Assembly: GCF_020731145.1 (NCBI RefSeq) | Contig: NZ_JAJFZN010000001.1 | Span: 124,001-188,000, forward strand | Source of the DNA: Sneathiella sp. HT1-7 | GTDB lineage: Bacteria; Pseudomonadota; Alphaproteobacteria; Sneathiellales; Sneathiellaceae | DNA: 64,000 bases | Direction: 5' to 3' | In this document: positions 35,309 to 43,274 of the stretch, piece by piece | Layout of the letters: each line of letters opens with the position of its first letter | Position numbering within the stretch: the stretch's first letter is position 1 | Translations under genes and position numbers: made by a program | The notes under the pieces: generated by a model | What the model saw: the letters and a program-made list of their open reading frames with translations, nothing else | Database searches by the model: none | What the model was told of the DNA's origin: nothing

Positions 35309-37084
35309 TCAGAGCGGCCAGAAAAACAGGATTGCGGGGATAGCGACTGAAATCACAAGTATTTCGAGAGGCAACCCCATCCGCCAATAATCACCAAATT
35401 TATAACCGCCGGGCCCCATGATCAACGTGTTATTCTTATGACCAATTGGGGTTAGAAAGGCGCAGGACGCGGCCACCGCCACCACCATCAGAAAGGGGTC
35501 GGGATTGGCATTCAGCCGGTTAGCGATATCAACGGCAATCGGCGCACCGATCACCGCCGTCGCGGTATTATTCAACACATCCGAAAGAGTCATGATAACC
35601 ACCATCAGGACAGTCAGAACGACAACAACGTGAAGCCCCTCTGTCAAATCCACAATACCGCCCGCAATCAAAGCGGTCCCACCTGATTCTTCAAGCGCCG
35701 CCCCAAGTGGTATCATCGATCCGAGCAAGACAATAACCGGCCACTCAATATGCTGATAAACCTCCTGAATAGGCACGATATCAAGCGCAACATAGGCAGC
35801 GACAACAATCGCCAGCGCCACCGCCAGGTAAAGCCAGCCAAAGCTGGCCACGATAATTGCAGCTGCAAAAATGCCCGCAGCAAGCCCGGCACGGCGATAT
35901 TGTGTGACGGATAAGCCCCGTTCCGCGAGCGGTAGCACGCCCATCCATTGCGCCACTTCGGGCACCTGATCGACCGGACCGAGCAGAAGCAAAATGTCGC
36001 CCGCCTCAATATCTAATTTGCGCACCCTATCCCGAAACTTCTTACCCTGACGCGAGACGCCTAGCAGCGTCACCCCATGCCGGACAAGAAGGCGGAGGGA
36101 CATGGCAGACCGCCCTTCGATGCGTGAGTATTTCGGCACCACAAACTCCATCAGGACCATCCCGCCGGAAGCAGCCTTTTCGTGCCGTTTCTCTCCGTCA
36201 AATTCCAGCTTCATGGCCCCGCGGAACTGATCGATGCTCTTCGCCACCGCATCCACAACCAGAATGTCACCTTCCCGGATTTCCACATTCCGCGCCTGAC
36301 CCGCAAGCCGCTTGTTGTTGCGGACCAGACCGACTACCGCCGCGTCATTGTCATCGGCGACGCTGTCCAAATCACGGACCAGCATACCAACCGCAGGAGA
36401 TTCCTTTGGCACCTGCAATTCCGCGAGATATCCTTCCTGATCGAGCAAATCGACAGTCGGCGCCTTGCTATCTCGGGAGCCTGGAATAAAGCGCCAGCCA
36501 ATGATCATAATAAAGACAATGCCCACAATGGCGCAGGACAGGCCAACCGGGGCAAAATCAAACATCGAGAACGGCTCCCCTAGAGCATTCTCCCGATAGG
36601 ACGCGATGATGATATTCGGCGGCGTGCCAATCAAAGTGATCAACCCGCCCAATATTGTTGCAAAAGCAAGCGGCATCAGCGTAATGCGCGGTGCCCGTTT
36701 CGCCTTGGCGGCCGCCTGCAAATCGACCGGCATCAACATCGCGAGTGCCGCAACATTATTCATGAATGCCGAGAATATTGCGCCTAACCCGCCCATCGCT
36801 GCTATGTGGCTGGAAAGTTTCAAATCCAGTGAGGTCAGCCGTCGCGTAATCAGATCAACCGCACCGGAATTTACGAGCCCCCGCGAGACAACAAGTACTA
36901 GCGCAATGATAATCGTCGCCGGATGACCAAAGCCTGAAAAGGCTAGCTCCGTTGGCACTAACCCTAGTACGAGCGCGATAACAAGCGCCACAAAAGCAAT
37001 CAGATCATATCGCCAGCGGCCCCAGATAAGCAATGCAAAGACAACGCCGAAAAGCGAGAAAAGCAGAATTTGGTCCGTTGTCAT
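35309..37084 (-). CDS. SLC13/DASS-type permease with two TrkA-C (RCK_C) domains
   Basis: 591 residues: N-terminal membrane helices (LIAFVALVIALVLGLVP, FGHPATIIIALVLVVSRGLVNSG) and a central soluble segment (about residues 200-380) with two RCK_C-like repeats (REGDILVVDAV and EAGDILLLLGPVDQ). More helices follow, with the TLSDVLNNTATAVIGAPIAVDIA and GHKNNTLIMGPGGYKFGDYWRMGLPL signatures. Related proteins carry sulfate, carboxylates or unknown anions with Na+. ATG 37084 has GGAA eight bases upstream. The upstream SnoaL-like and MscS genes read the same way and may share its transcript. Confidence 0.88.
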   Translation of the reverse strand: MTTDQILLFSLFGVVFALLIWGRWRYDLIAFVALVIALVLGLVPTELAFSGFGHPATIIIALVLVVSRGLVNSGAVDLITRRLTSLDLKLSSHIAAMGGLGAIFSAFMNNVAALAMLMPVDLQAAAKAKRAPRITLMPLAFATILGGLITLIGTPPNIIIASYRENALGEPFSMFDFAPVGLSCAIVGIVFIMIIGWRFIPGSRDSKAPTVDLLDQEGYLAELQVPKESPAVGMLVRDLDSVADDNDAAVVGLVRNNKRLAGQARNVEIREGDILVVDAVAKSIDQFRGAMKLEFDGEKRHEKAASGGMVLMEFVVPKYSRIEGRSAMSLRLLVRHGVTLLGVSRQGKKFRDRVRKLDIEAGDILLLLGPVDQVPEVAQWMGVLPLAERGLSVTQYRRAGLAAGIFAAAIIVASFGWLYLAVALAIVVAAYVALDIVPIQEVYQHIEWPVIVLLGSMIPLGAALEESGGTALIAGGIVDLTEGLHVVVVLTVLMVVIMTLSDVLNNTATAVIGAPIAVDIANRLNANPDPFLMVVAVAASCAFLTPIGHKNNTLIMGPGGYKFGDYWRMGLPLEILVISVAIPAILFFWPL

Positions 37085-37125
37085 GGTCATATTTCCGGAA
37101 AGTTACAAAGTTGAATTTTCACATT

Positions 37126-37515
37126 TTACGCGGAGCGGACTAACATTTCCGCCATCTTCTGATGGACAAGATTGATCGCTTTCAAGGGACGGATCATAAC
37201 TTTAAAATCAACAATTCTACCGTCATCGCCCCACTGTATGAGATCAACCCCGTTGATAACAATACCGTCTATGGTTGTTGTGAATTCCAGAACCGCATCC
37301 TTCGGACCGACAATCTCGCGGACATATTCAAAATCATCGCCATTCAAAACCTGAAACGCCGCCATCAGATATTTGCCGGTAATACTTTTGCCATGCTGCG
37401 GCGTATGAACAACAGGACTGTGGAAGGTTGCGTCCTCATGCAAAAGAGCGTCAAGTTTTTGCGGGTCACTTTCCTTGATGCAGTCATGCCATGCTGCGAC
37501 AGTGTTCTCTATCAT
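37126..37515 (-). CDS. SnoaL-like/NTF2-fold protein
   Basis: A 129-residue single-domain protein with the NTF2-like pattern: AAWHDCIKESDPQKLDALLHEDATFHSPVV at the N-terminus, ITGKYLMAAFQVL, EFTTTIDGIVINGVDLIQWGDDGRIVDFKVMIRP. This fold serves as small-molecule enzyme or binding domain, and the role here is unknown. Its ATG overlaps the mscS-like stop by four bases (ATGA), indicating translational coupling, and the SLC13 gene follows 41 bases downstream. Confidence 0.8.
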   Translation of the reverse strand: MIENTVAAWHDCIKESDPQKLDALLHEDATFHSPVVHTPQHGKSITGKYLMAAFQVLNGDDFEYVREIVGPKDAVLEFTTTIDGIVINGVDLIQWGDDGRIVDFKVMIRPLKAINLVHQKMAEMLVRSA

Positions 37516-38825
37516 GCCTCATCCTCATTTGCCGACAATACCGGTGATCCGGGCGGGACCATTTCAACACGAATATCGCGCTGTGGAAAGGGCACATTGA
37601 TCCCCTCTTTCTTGAAAAGTTTCCAGACGCTCACCAGAACCTCACTCGTCACGTTGCGGCACCCATCTTCCGGGTCCGCAATCCAGAACCTGAGTTCAAG
37701 ATCAATCGCACTATCGCCAAAACCGCGCATCAGACATTTCGGAGCCGGGTTGCTCAGCACGCGCGGCACTTCTGCTGCCGCACCTACGATCAGCTCGAGG
37801 GCTTTCGGAATATCTGTGTCATATGAAACCCCGATTGGCGCGCGCAGCCTTACATTCTTTGAGCTATAGGACCAGTTAATGACCTGCTGTGTGATCAGGT
37901 CTTCGTTGGGGATAAGAAATTCCATAGCATCGCGAGTTATGACGGAGGCATATCGAGCCCCCATCGTATTCACGCGACCATAAGTCTGCCCCACCTCAAT
38001 CACATCGCCCGGCTTGATGCTCCGGTCAAGGAGTAAGATAATTCCACTAATCAGATTGGAAACGATTTTCTGCAGGCCGAACCCGATGCCGACACCAAGC
38101 GCGCCACTGAAGACGGCAAAAGCCGTAATATTAATGCCAGAGTTGGACAGGATGATCAAAACTGCCGCGGAGATGAGACCAACCCGTACCAATTTCGCTG
38201 TCAGAACCTGAACGGAAGGTGTAAGTGCAGTCGATTTATGGATCCGTGCCTCCAAAAACCGGGAGAGGCCGAAAGTGACCCAGAAAACGATGATCCCCGC
38301 CACTAACGCCTTGGCAACGCCGAGCATGGAAATGCGTGTTTCTCCGAGATTGAAGGCAAGATCTTCCAGAAATACCAATGTCGGGGTCAGGAGCCCCAGA
38401 ATATTGAGCGCGGCGATCGTCCAGGCACAAAAGGCGACAAGACGGGCCCAGATTTTATTCTCGGCAAGGCTTGTGACCACATTTATAACGATCCATGCCA
38501 CCAGCAGGGAACAAATCGCACTTATGATATGGGACGGCGGCCCGACCCCTTGAAAAATAGCAAGAATGGCGAACTCAATTGCCAGCCAAATCAACGGCAA
38601 GGAAAGAGTTGCCAGAATCTCGAATATTTTAGTGAGTGGAGATCCATCCGGGAATCGGCCGCGAAGGCCTAGAAAACCCAACTGTAAGCGGCGGCGTGTA
38701 AAGTAAGCAAAGACAAGGCCGCCAACAACCGCGAGAAGCTGTGACAGGATATTCACGTCCGAGGCAAGAGCCGTTAAATGCGCCAAGCTCTGCTCAAAAA
38801 ATTCGCGTATTTTTTCTGTGTCCAT
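37512..38825 (-). CDS. MscS family mechanosensitive channel
   Basis: 437 residues with four or five N-terminal helices before the pore-lining segment, which is followed by the MscS hallmark GALGVGIGFGLQKIVSNLISGIILLLDRSIKPGD near residue 245. Then come GDVIEVGQTYGRVNTMGARYASV and NEDLITQQVINWSY of the beta domain. It probably opens under membrane tension and protects from osmotic downshock. The extra helices place it among the larger MscS paralogues. The first gene of a leftward set with SnoaL-like and SLC13 genes. Confidence 0.93.
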   Translation of the reverse strand: MDTEKIREFFEQSLAHLTALASDVNILSQLLAVVGGLVFAYFTRRRLQLGFLGLRGRFPDGSPLTKIFEILATLSLPLIWLAIEFAILAIFQGVGPPSHIISAICSLLVAWIVINVVTSLAENKIWARLVAFCAWTIAALNILGLLTPTLVFLEDLAFNLGETRISMLGVAKALVAGIIVFWVTFGLSRFLEARIHKSTALTPSVQVLTAKLVRVGLISAAVLIILSNSGINITAFAVFSGALGVGIGFGLQKIVSNLISGIILLLDRSIKPGDVIEVGQTYGRVNTMGARYASVITRDAMEFLIPNEDLITQQVINWSYSSKNVRLRAPIGVSYDTDIPKALELIVGAAAEVPRVLSNPAPKCLMRGFGDSAIDLELRFWIADPEDGCRNVTSEVLVSVWKLFKKEGINVPFPQRDIRVEMVPPGSPVLSANEDEA

Positions 38826-38995
38826 TATGAGTTAGCTTACTCTCTCGCAGACAGGAAGAAAACAACTATCCGATGGAGGAATTTACTGCAGAATATCATT
38901 CGATCAAAAGAGGTGCGGGAATTCCACTCCCTATGCTAGGGTGATCCCGAAGAAGAAAATCAATAAACTCTCATTGGCGGGAAAGGGCGCATCAC

Positions 38996-40243
38996 TTGTC
39001 CTTTTTGAATTCACAACATAGCTCTGACGCACCGTATCTCGACAGCGGATACTCTTGGCTTCGTCTCTGCGTGTCGGTTCTGATCTCACTGGTCGGAAGC
39101 GCGGGTATGTGGGCGGTCGTCGTAGTTTTACCGGCAGTTCAGGATGAGTTCGGCATTGACCGCTCTGAAGCCTCAATCCCCTACACCACCACGATGATCG
39201 GTTTTGCTGTTGGCAATTTCATTTTTGGCCGATTGATCGACCGGTTTGGCATTGTGTTGCCAATGATTGCAGCATCTTTAATGCTCGGCGCAGGATTCAC
39301 ACTTGGGGCCATGGCGACTAACGTCTGGACCTTTGCCATTATTCAGGGCGTCTTTATCGGGATTGGTTCCGCGATCACTTTCGGGCCGCTGATTGCCGAT
39401 ATTTCCCACTGGTTTGAGCGGAACCGCGGTATTGCGGTCGCCGCCGCCGCGAGCGGAAATTATCTCGCCGGAACATTTTGGCCGCTTGTTCTAAAAGATA
39501 TAATCGCTACGGATAGTTGGCGTGATGCCTATATGCTGGTCGCTATTGCCTCTCTCGCTGTGATGATACCCTTGGCCTTGTTGCTTCGCCGTCGCCTCCC
39601 TGCGCAAACAGTCGAGCTTTCATCTGCAAATATTACGCCGTCGACCAATAAATTCCGGACCGACATTTCTCCGCGAACCTTGCAAATCCTGCTATGCATT
39701 GCCGGCATAAGCTGCTGCGTTGCCATGTCCATGCCGCAGGTTCATATTGTCGCCTATTGCGCCGATCTTGGCTTTGGTGTGTCGGCAGGTGCGGAAATGC
39801 TCGCAATCATGCTCGCAGGTGGTATTGTCAGCCGACTGCTTTCCGGCTTTCTCGCGGATCACATCGGGGGGGTCAGGACCGTCCTCCTCGGTTCCTTCCT
39901 GCAATGTCTCGCGCTGTTTCTTTACATACCCTTTAACGGCCTCGTCTCACTTTACGTCGTTTCACTGATTTTCGGGCTGTCGCAAGGCGGCATTGTTCCA
40001 AGCTATGCCATCATTGTGCGCGAGTATTTACCCGCAAGGGAGGCCGGCGAGCGGGTCGGATTAGTGATTATGATGACGGTTGTGGGCATGGCGCTCGGCG
40101 GCTGGATCTCGGGCGTTATCTATGACCTGACAGGCTCCTACCAAGCAGCATTTATTAACGGCATTGCCTGGAATATGCTAAATATGGGGATCATGGGGCT
40201 GCTGCTTTGGCGAACACGTCAGGCCAAAGCAGCGCGCGCCTGA
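38996..40243 (+). CDS. MFS transporter
   Basis: 415 residues with twelve predicted helices. FGRLIDRFGIVLPMIAASLMLGAGF is the conserved loop 2-3 motif, ISHWFERNRGIAVAAAASGNYLAGTFWP is typical of the monocarboxylate/OFA-like branch, and LSGFLADHIGGVRTVLLGSFLQ repeats the motif in the C half. A carboxylate substrate is plausible but not proven. It starts with TTG at 38996 preceded by AAAGGG, as no ATG fits. A small cupin gene follows in the same direction. Confidence 0.88.
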   Translation: MSFLNSQHSSDAPYLDSGYSWLRLCVSVLISLVGSAGMWAVVVVLPAVQDEFGIDRSEASIPYTTTMIGFAVGNFIFGRLIDRFGIVLPMIAASLMLGAGFTLGAMATNVWTFAIIQGVFIGIGSAITFGPLIADISHWFERNRGIAVAAAASGNYLAGTFWPLVLKDIIATDSWRDAYMLVAIASLAVMIPLALLLRRRLPAQTVELSSANITPSTNKFRTDISPRTLQILLCIAGISCCVAMSMPQVHIVAYCADLGFGVSAGAEMLAIMLAGGIVSRLLSGFLADHIGGVRTVLLGSFLQCLALFLYIPFNGLVSLYVVSLIFGLSQGGIVPSYAIIVREYLPAREAGERVGLVIMMTVVGMALGGWISGVIYDLTGSYQAAFINGIAWNMLNMGIMGLLLWRTRQAKAARA

Positions 40244-40269
40244 AAGGGACAACTGACAAGGGTGGGAAA

Positions 40270-40641
40270 ATGAAACTATCTGTAAGCCATGCGGAGGATG
40301 CAGAATTTTCCAGTGGCCTTCGCGGTTTTTTCGAATATCGCGACCTCGGAATTAAAGAGTCAACAGATGGCAAGGTCGGTGCGCATGTCATCCGCGCCGT
40401 ACCGGGCGAACATGCCGAAGGGGACAAACATACCCATAAACTTGAATTTCAGATGGTCTATATTTTGAAAGGATGGGTAAAATTTTGGTATGAAGGAACA
40501 GGTGAAGTAATTTTAAAGGCAGGCTCCTGCGTCCATCAACCGCCTGGAATAAAGCATCAGGAATTAGCACATTCGGACGATCTGGAATTAATTGAGATCA
40601 TTCTCCCGGCTGATTTTGAAACCGTTGAGGTTGAGGAATGA
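40270..40641 (+). CDS. Small cupin-domain protein
   Basis: 123 residues forming a single cupin: motif one is GDKHTHKLEFQMVYILKGWVKFWYEG (His-x-His and Glu), motif two is GSCVHQPPGIKHQELAHSDDLELIEI. These are candidate metal ligands for an isomerase, dioxygenase or sensor. ATG 40270 is chosen because GGGTGGGAAA precedes it directly; the frame opens at 40207 inside the MFS gene. It probably shares the MFS transcript, 26 bases downstream of it. Function unknown. Confidence 0.85.
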   Translation: MKLSVSHAEDAEFSSGLRGFFEYRDLGIKESTDGKVGAHVIRAVPGEHAEGDKHTHKLEFQMVYILKGWVKFWYEGTGEVILKAGSCVHQPPGIKHQELAHSDDLELIEIILPADFETVEVEE

Positions 40642-40703
40642 ATACTCCGCAAATTCCCAACCAAAGTCGTTGCTAACACCCCTTTGCCCCAGGACCAATC
40701 GCT

Positions 40704-40732
40704 TTGACATGGTTGAATTGAACCGCTATGTT
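40704..40732 (+). promoter_or_regulatory. Near-consensus sigma-70 promoter of the tripartite efflux operon, with internal inverted repeat
   Basis: TTGACA (40704-40709), exactly 17 bp, then TATGTT (40727-40732), 40 bp before the TolC-type gene. The spacer contains GGTTGAATTGAACC (40711-40724), an inverted repeat GGTT-N6-AACC with only the G/G pair mismatched, a good position for a repressor. No TetR, MarR or two-component gene is adjacent. Confidence 0.65.
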
Positions 40733-40771
40733 TTTTCAACTGCTAATTAATGCTCATTGGAAAATGTTGCT

Positions 40772-42109
40772 ATGTTGAAACCTCTCTCTGCATTTTCAGC
40801 GGTTTTACTAGGCGGCCTCCTGATAGCATCACCGGCACTGGCGGAAGAAGACCCGCTTTTAACTCTCGAAGACGCCCTTCATCTTGCCAAAACGCAGAAT
40901 TTTCAGCTCAAGAATGCGGACCTGCAAATTAACGTCGTTGAGGAGCAAAAGAAAGCCGTTCAGTCCAAGCAGTTTCCACAGCTAAGTGCCCATGTGCGCG
41001 GTCTCCAGAATTTTGTCGATAATGAGTATACCTTCGAAGAAGGCTCCCTCGGTACGGTAGGCGGCAGTCCTGTCCCGTCCAGCAATGTCGCTATCGATAC
41101 AACGAACGGCTTTACCACCCATTATTCACTAACGGCGACGCAACCGCTCGTCGGCCTTTATGAAATCGGTCTCAATGTCGACAAGCTCAAAACGCAGCAG
41201 GAAATTGCGCGACAGCAGTCTCGCCAGACGGAGCAATCCATTGCCCTTCAAGTCAAGCAAGTTTATTACCAGATCTTGAGCGAAGAGAGCGAGATTGAGG
41301 CAACTCAGTCCTCCGTCACCTTCAATGAGGAACTAGTTAAAATTCTGAAGGACAACGTTGCGCAGAAGACAGAGCTTGAATATCAACTCCTGAACGGAGA
41401 GGCGCAACTTGCCTCTTCTCGCCACGATCTCCTCACCCAGCAGAACGACCTTCTCACGAGCAAGCAACAGCTCAACACTTTGTTGGGCCGAGATATCTCC
41501 ATACCGTTCCGTGTCACCCCAGCCAATGCAAACCCTTCCTTTTCCTACGATCCGGATCAAGCGGAAGAGCAGGCGCTGTCGCAGAGGCCGGAAACGCGGG
41601 AGGCGCGCCTTCAAGTCGAGGCGGCCGAGACAGAGCTTGAAATTCAGAAGAGCGGGTATCTGCCGGAAGTCAATCTTGTCGCAAGCTACGGTCGGGCGGA
41701 AAATACAACACTTCTGCCGGATGAAAGTCTCTATGTCGGGCTGCTCGCGAAATGGGATTTCTTCACATGGGGCGGAAACCAGAGCAATGTCGCTGGATCA
41801 CGGTACGCCCTGCAGCAGGCGTTGAACTCTCTCCGTGATAATGAGGATCAGATACGCGCACAAGTCAACGCAAGCATTCGTAATCTTGAAGTGGCGAGAT
41901 TGTTGGTTCCTGTTACCGAAATGGCTAAGAAGGCGGCGGAAGAAAAGCTCCGCGTAAGCCTCAATCAATATAAAGAGAAGACAATCTTACTAAGTGATTT
42001 GCTAGACGCCCAATCGCAACTGGAACAGGCAAATGACGATTATCATCAGGCGTTGCTAGGCGTTTGGAATGCCAGCGCCGAGCTGGAGCAGGCGTTGGGG
42101 GAAGAATAA
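40772..42109 (+). CDS. TolC family outer-membrane efflux protein
   Basis: 445 residues with a signal peptide (LLGGLLIASPALAEED) and two outer-membrane-efflux repeats, each starting LTLEDALHLAKTQNFQLKNADLQI and PDQAEEQALSQRPETREARLQVEAAETEL. Long coiled-coil helices match the periplasmic tunnel (KQVYYQILSEESEIEATQSSV). It is the outer-membrane exit duct of the tripartite pump encoded by the next two genes. ATG 40772 follows GGAAAATG; the frame opens at a TTG at 40757. The stop is immediately followed by the adaptor's ATG. Confidence 0.93.
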   Translation: MLKPLSAFSAVLLGGLLIASPALAEEDPLLTLEDALHLAKTQNFQLKNADLQINVVEEQKKAVQSKQFPQLSAHVRGLQNFVDNEYTFEEGSLGTVGGSPVPSSNVAIDTTNGFTTHYSLTATQPLVGLYEIGLNVDKLKTQQEIARQQSRQTEQSIALQVKQVYYQILSEESEIEATQSSVTFNEELVKILKDNVAQKTELEYQLLNGEAQLASSRHDLLTQQNDLLTSKQQLNTLLGRDISIPFRVTPANANPSFSYDPDQAEEQALSQRPETREARLQVEAAETELEIQKSGYLPEVNLVASYGRAENTTLLPDESLYVGLLAKWDFFTWGGNQSNVAGSRYALQQALNSLRDNEDQIRAQVNASIRNLEVARLLVPVTEMAKKAAEEKLRVSLNQYKEKTILLSDLLDAQSQLEQANDDYHQALLGVWNASAELEQALGEE

Positions 42110-43240
42110 ATGTCACCAAGATTTTTCATCCTCTTCAGCTTGATGTTAGGCCTATCCGTCCTGACGGCTTGCGATTCAGAGGAAGCGTCAAAACCAGCCC
42201 CGCTACAGCCTGTTCGGGCGGAGACACTGTCACAGGACACTCGGCAGACCGATGTCCGCTACAGCGCCAACATAGAGGCGAATACCCAAGTCAACGTCGC
42301 CTTCAAGGTCACCGGCTATGTCACTGAATTGATGCAGGTAAAAGATAACACCGGCAAGGATCGCGCGATTCAGGCAGGCGATGTGGTGGAAAAGGGCGAT
42401 ATCCTCGCAACCGTAGATTCAAAAGATATTCGCGACAGCCTGACCCAGGCAAATAGTCAGGTCTCCGCCGCGCAATCGAACCTCAACAAAGGCAAGCAGG
42501 ATTATGGCCGCGCAACAACGTTGTTTAAATCCGGCAGCATGACCGCCCCCGACTACGACAGCGCGAAACAGGAATATGAAAATGCTGTCGCGCAGTTGGA
42601 AAATGCCAAAGCCGCTCAGAAAATTGCCCGCAACAATGTGAATGATTTTGATCTAGCCGCGCCGCTGGATGGGGTGGTCCTACAACGCAACCTCGATATC
42701 GGATCGCTCGCCAACCCGCAAACGGTCGCCTTTGTTATAGCCGACACCAAAACGGTCAAAGCAGTTTTCGGAGTACCGGACAATACGGTCCAGTCACTCA
42801 AAATTGGGGATACACAGAATCTGGTCACCCAATCTTTCCCCGATAAAGTATTCACTGGCAATATTTCCGAGATTGCCCCGTCCGCCGATACCAATAGCCG
42901 GGTATTCAATGTCAAGATCGATATCGATAACAAGGACAACCTTCTCAAGGTTGGCATGATTGCGTCACTTAGTCTGCCAAAGGAAACCGCAAATGAGCAT
43001 CAGGGACCGCTGCTTCCCCTTTCTGCGGTTGTGCGTTCCAAAACAAATGCTGACGGATATGCTGTTTTCGTCCTTAAATCTGAAGGCAACAAATTTACAG
43101 CCCAGCTGACAGACGTCGACCTCGGCGACGTGCACGGCAACAAAATTATCGTCTTGGGCGGGCTTGAGGCCGATGCACAAGTGGTTGTCAGTGGTGCGTC
43201 CTTCCTTCGTGATGGCCAGCAAGTGGCCGTTATTCCGTGA
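42110..43240 (+). CDS. RND efflux periplasmic adaptor (membrane fusion protein), lipoprotein
   Basis: 376 residues. The N-terminus SLMLGLSVLTACDSEE has a lipobox with Cys21, so it is probably lipid-anchored to the inner membrane. The lipoyl/barrel and coiled-coil hairpin domains follow (FKVTGYVTELMQVKDN, DSLTQANSQVSAAQSNLNKG, NARKIARNNV-like helix, DLAAPLDGVVLQRNLDIGSL). It bridges the RND permease and the TolC-type duct. It begins at the base after the TolC-type stop, and the permease follows 34 bases downstream. Confidence 0.93.
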   Translation: MSPRFFILFSLMLGLSVLTACDSEEASKPAPLQPVRAETLSQDTRQTDVRYSANIEANTQVNVAFKVTGYVTELMQVKDNTGKDRAIQAGDVVEKGDILATVDSKDIRDSLTQANSQVSAAQSNLNKGKQDYGRATTLFKSGSMTAPDYDSAKQEYENAVAQLENAKAAQKIARNNVNDFDLAAPLDGVVLQRNLDIGSLANPQTVAFVIADTKTVKAVFGVPDNTVQSLKIGDTQNLVTQSFPDKVFTGNISEIAPSADTNSRVFNVKIDIDNKDNLLKVGMIASLSLPKETANEHQGPLLPLSAVVRSKTNADGYAVFVLKSEGNKFTAQLTDVDLGDVHGNKIIVLGGLEADAQVVVSGASFLRDGQQVAVIP

Positions 43241-43274
43241 TTGCATTTGTTGAAGATATGGGGGAACGTCGCCG

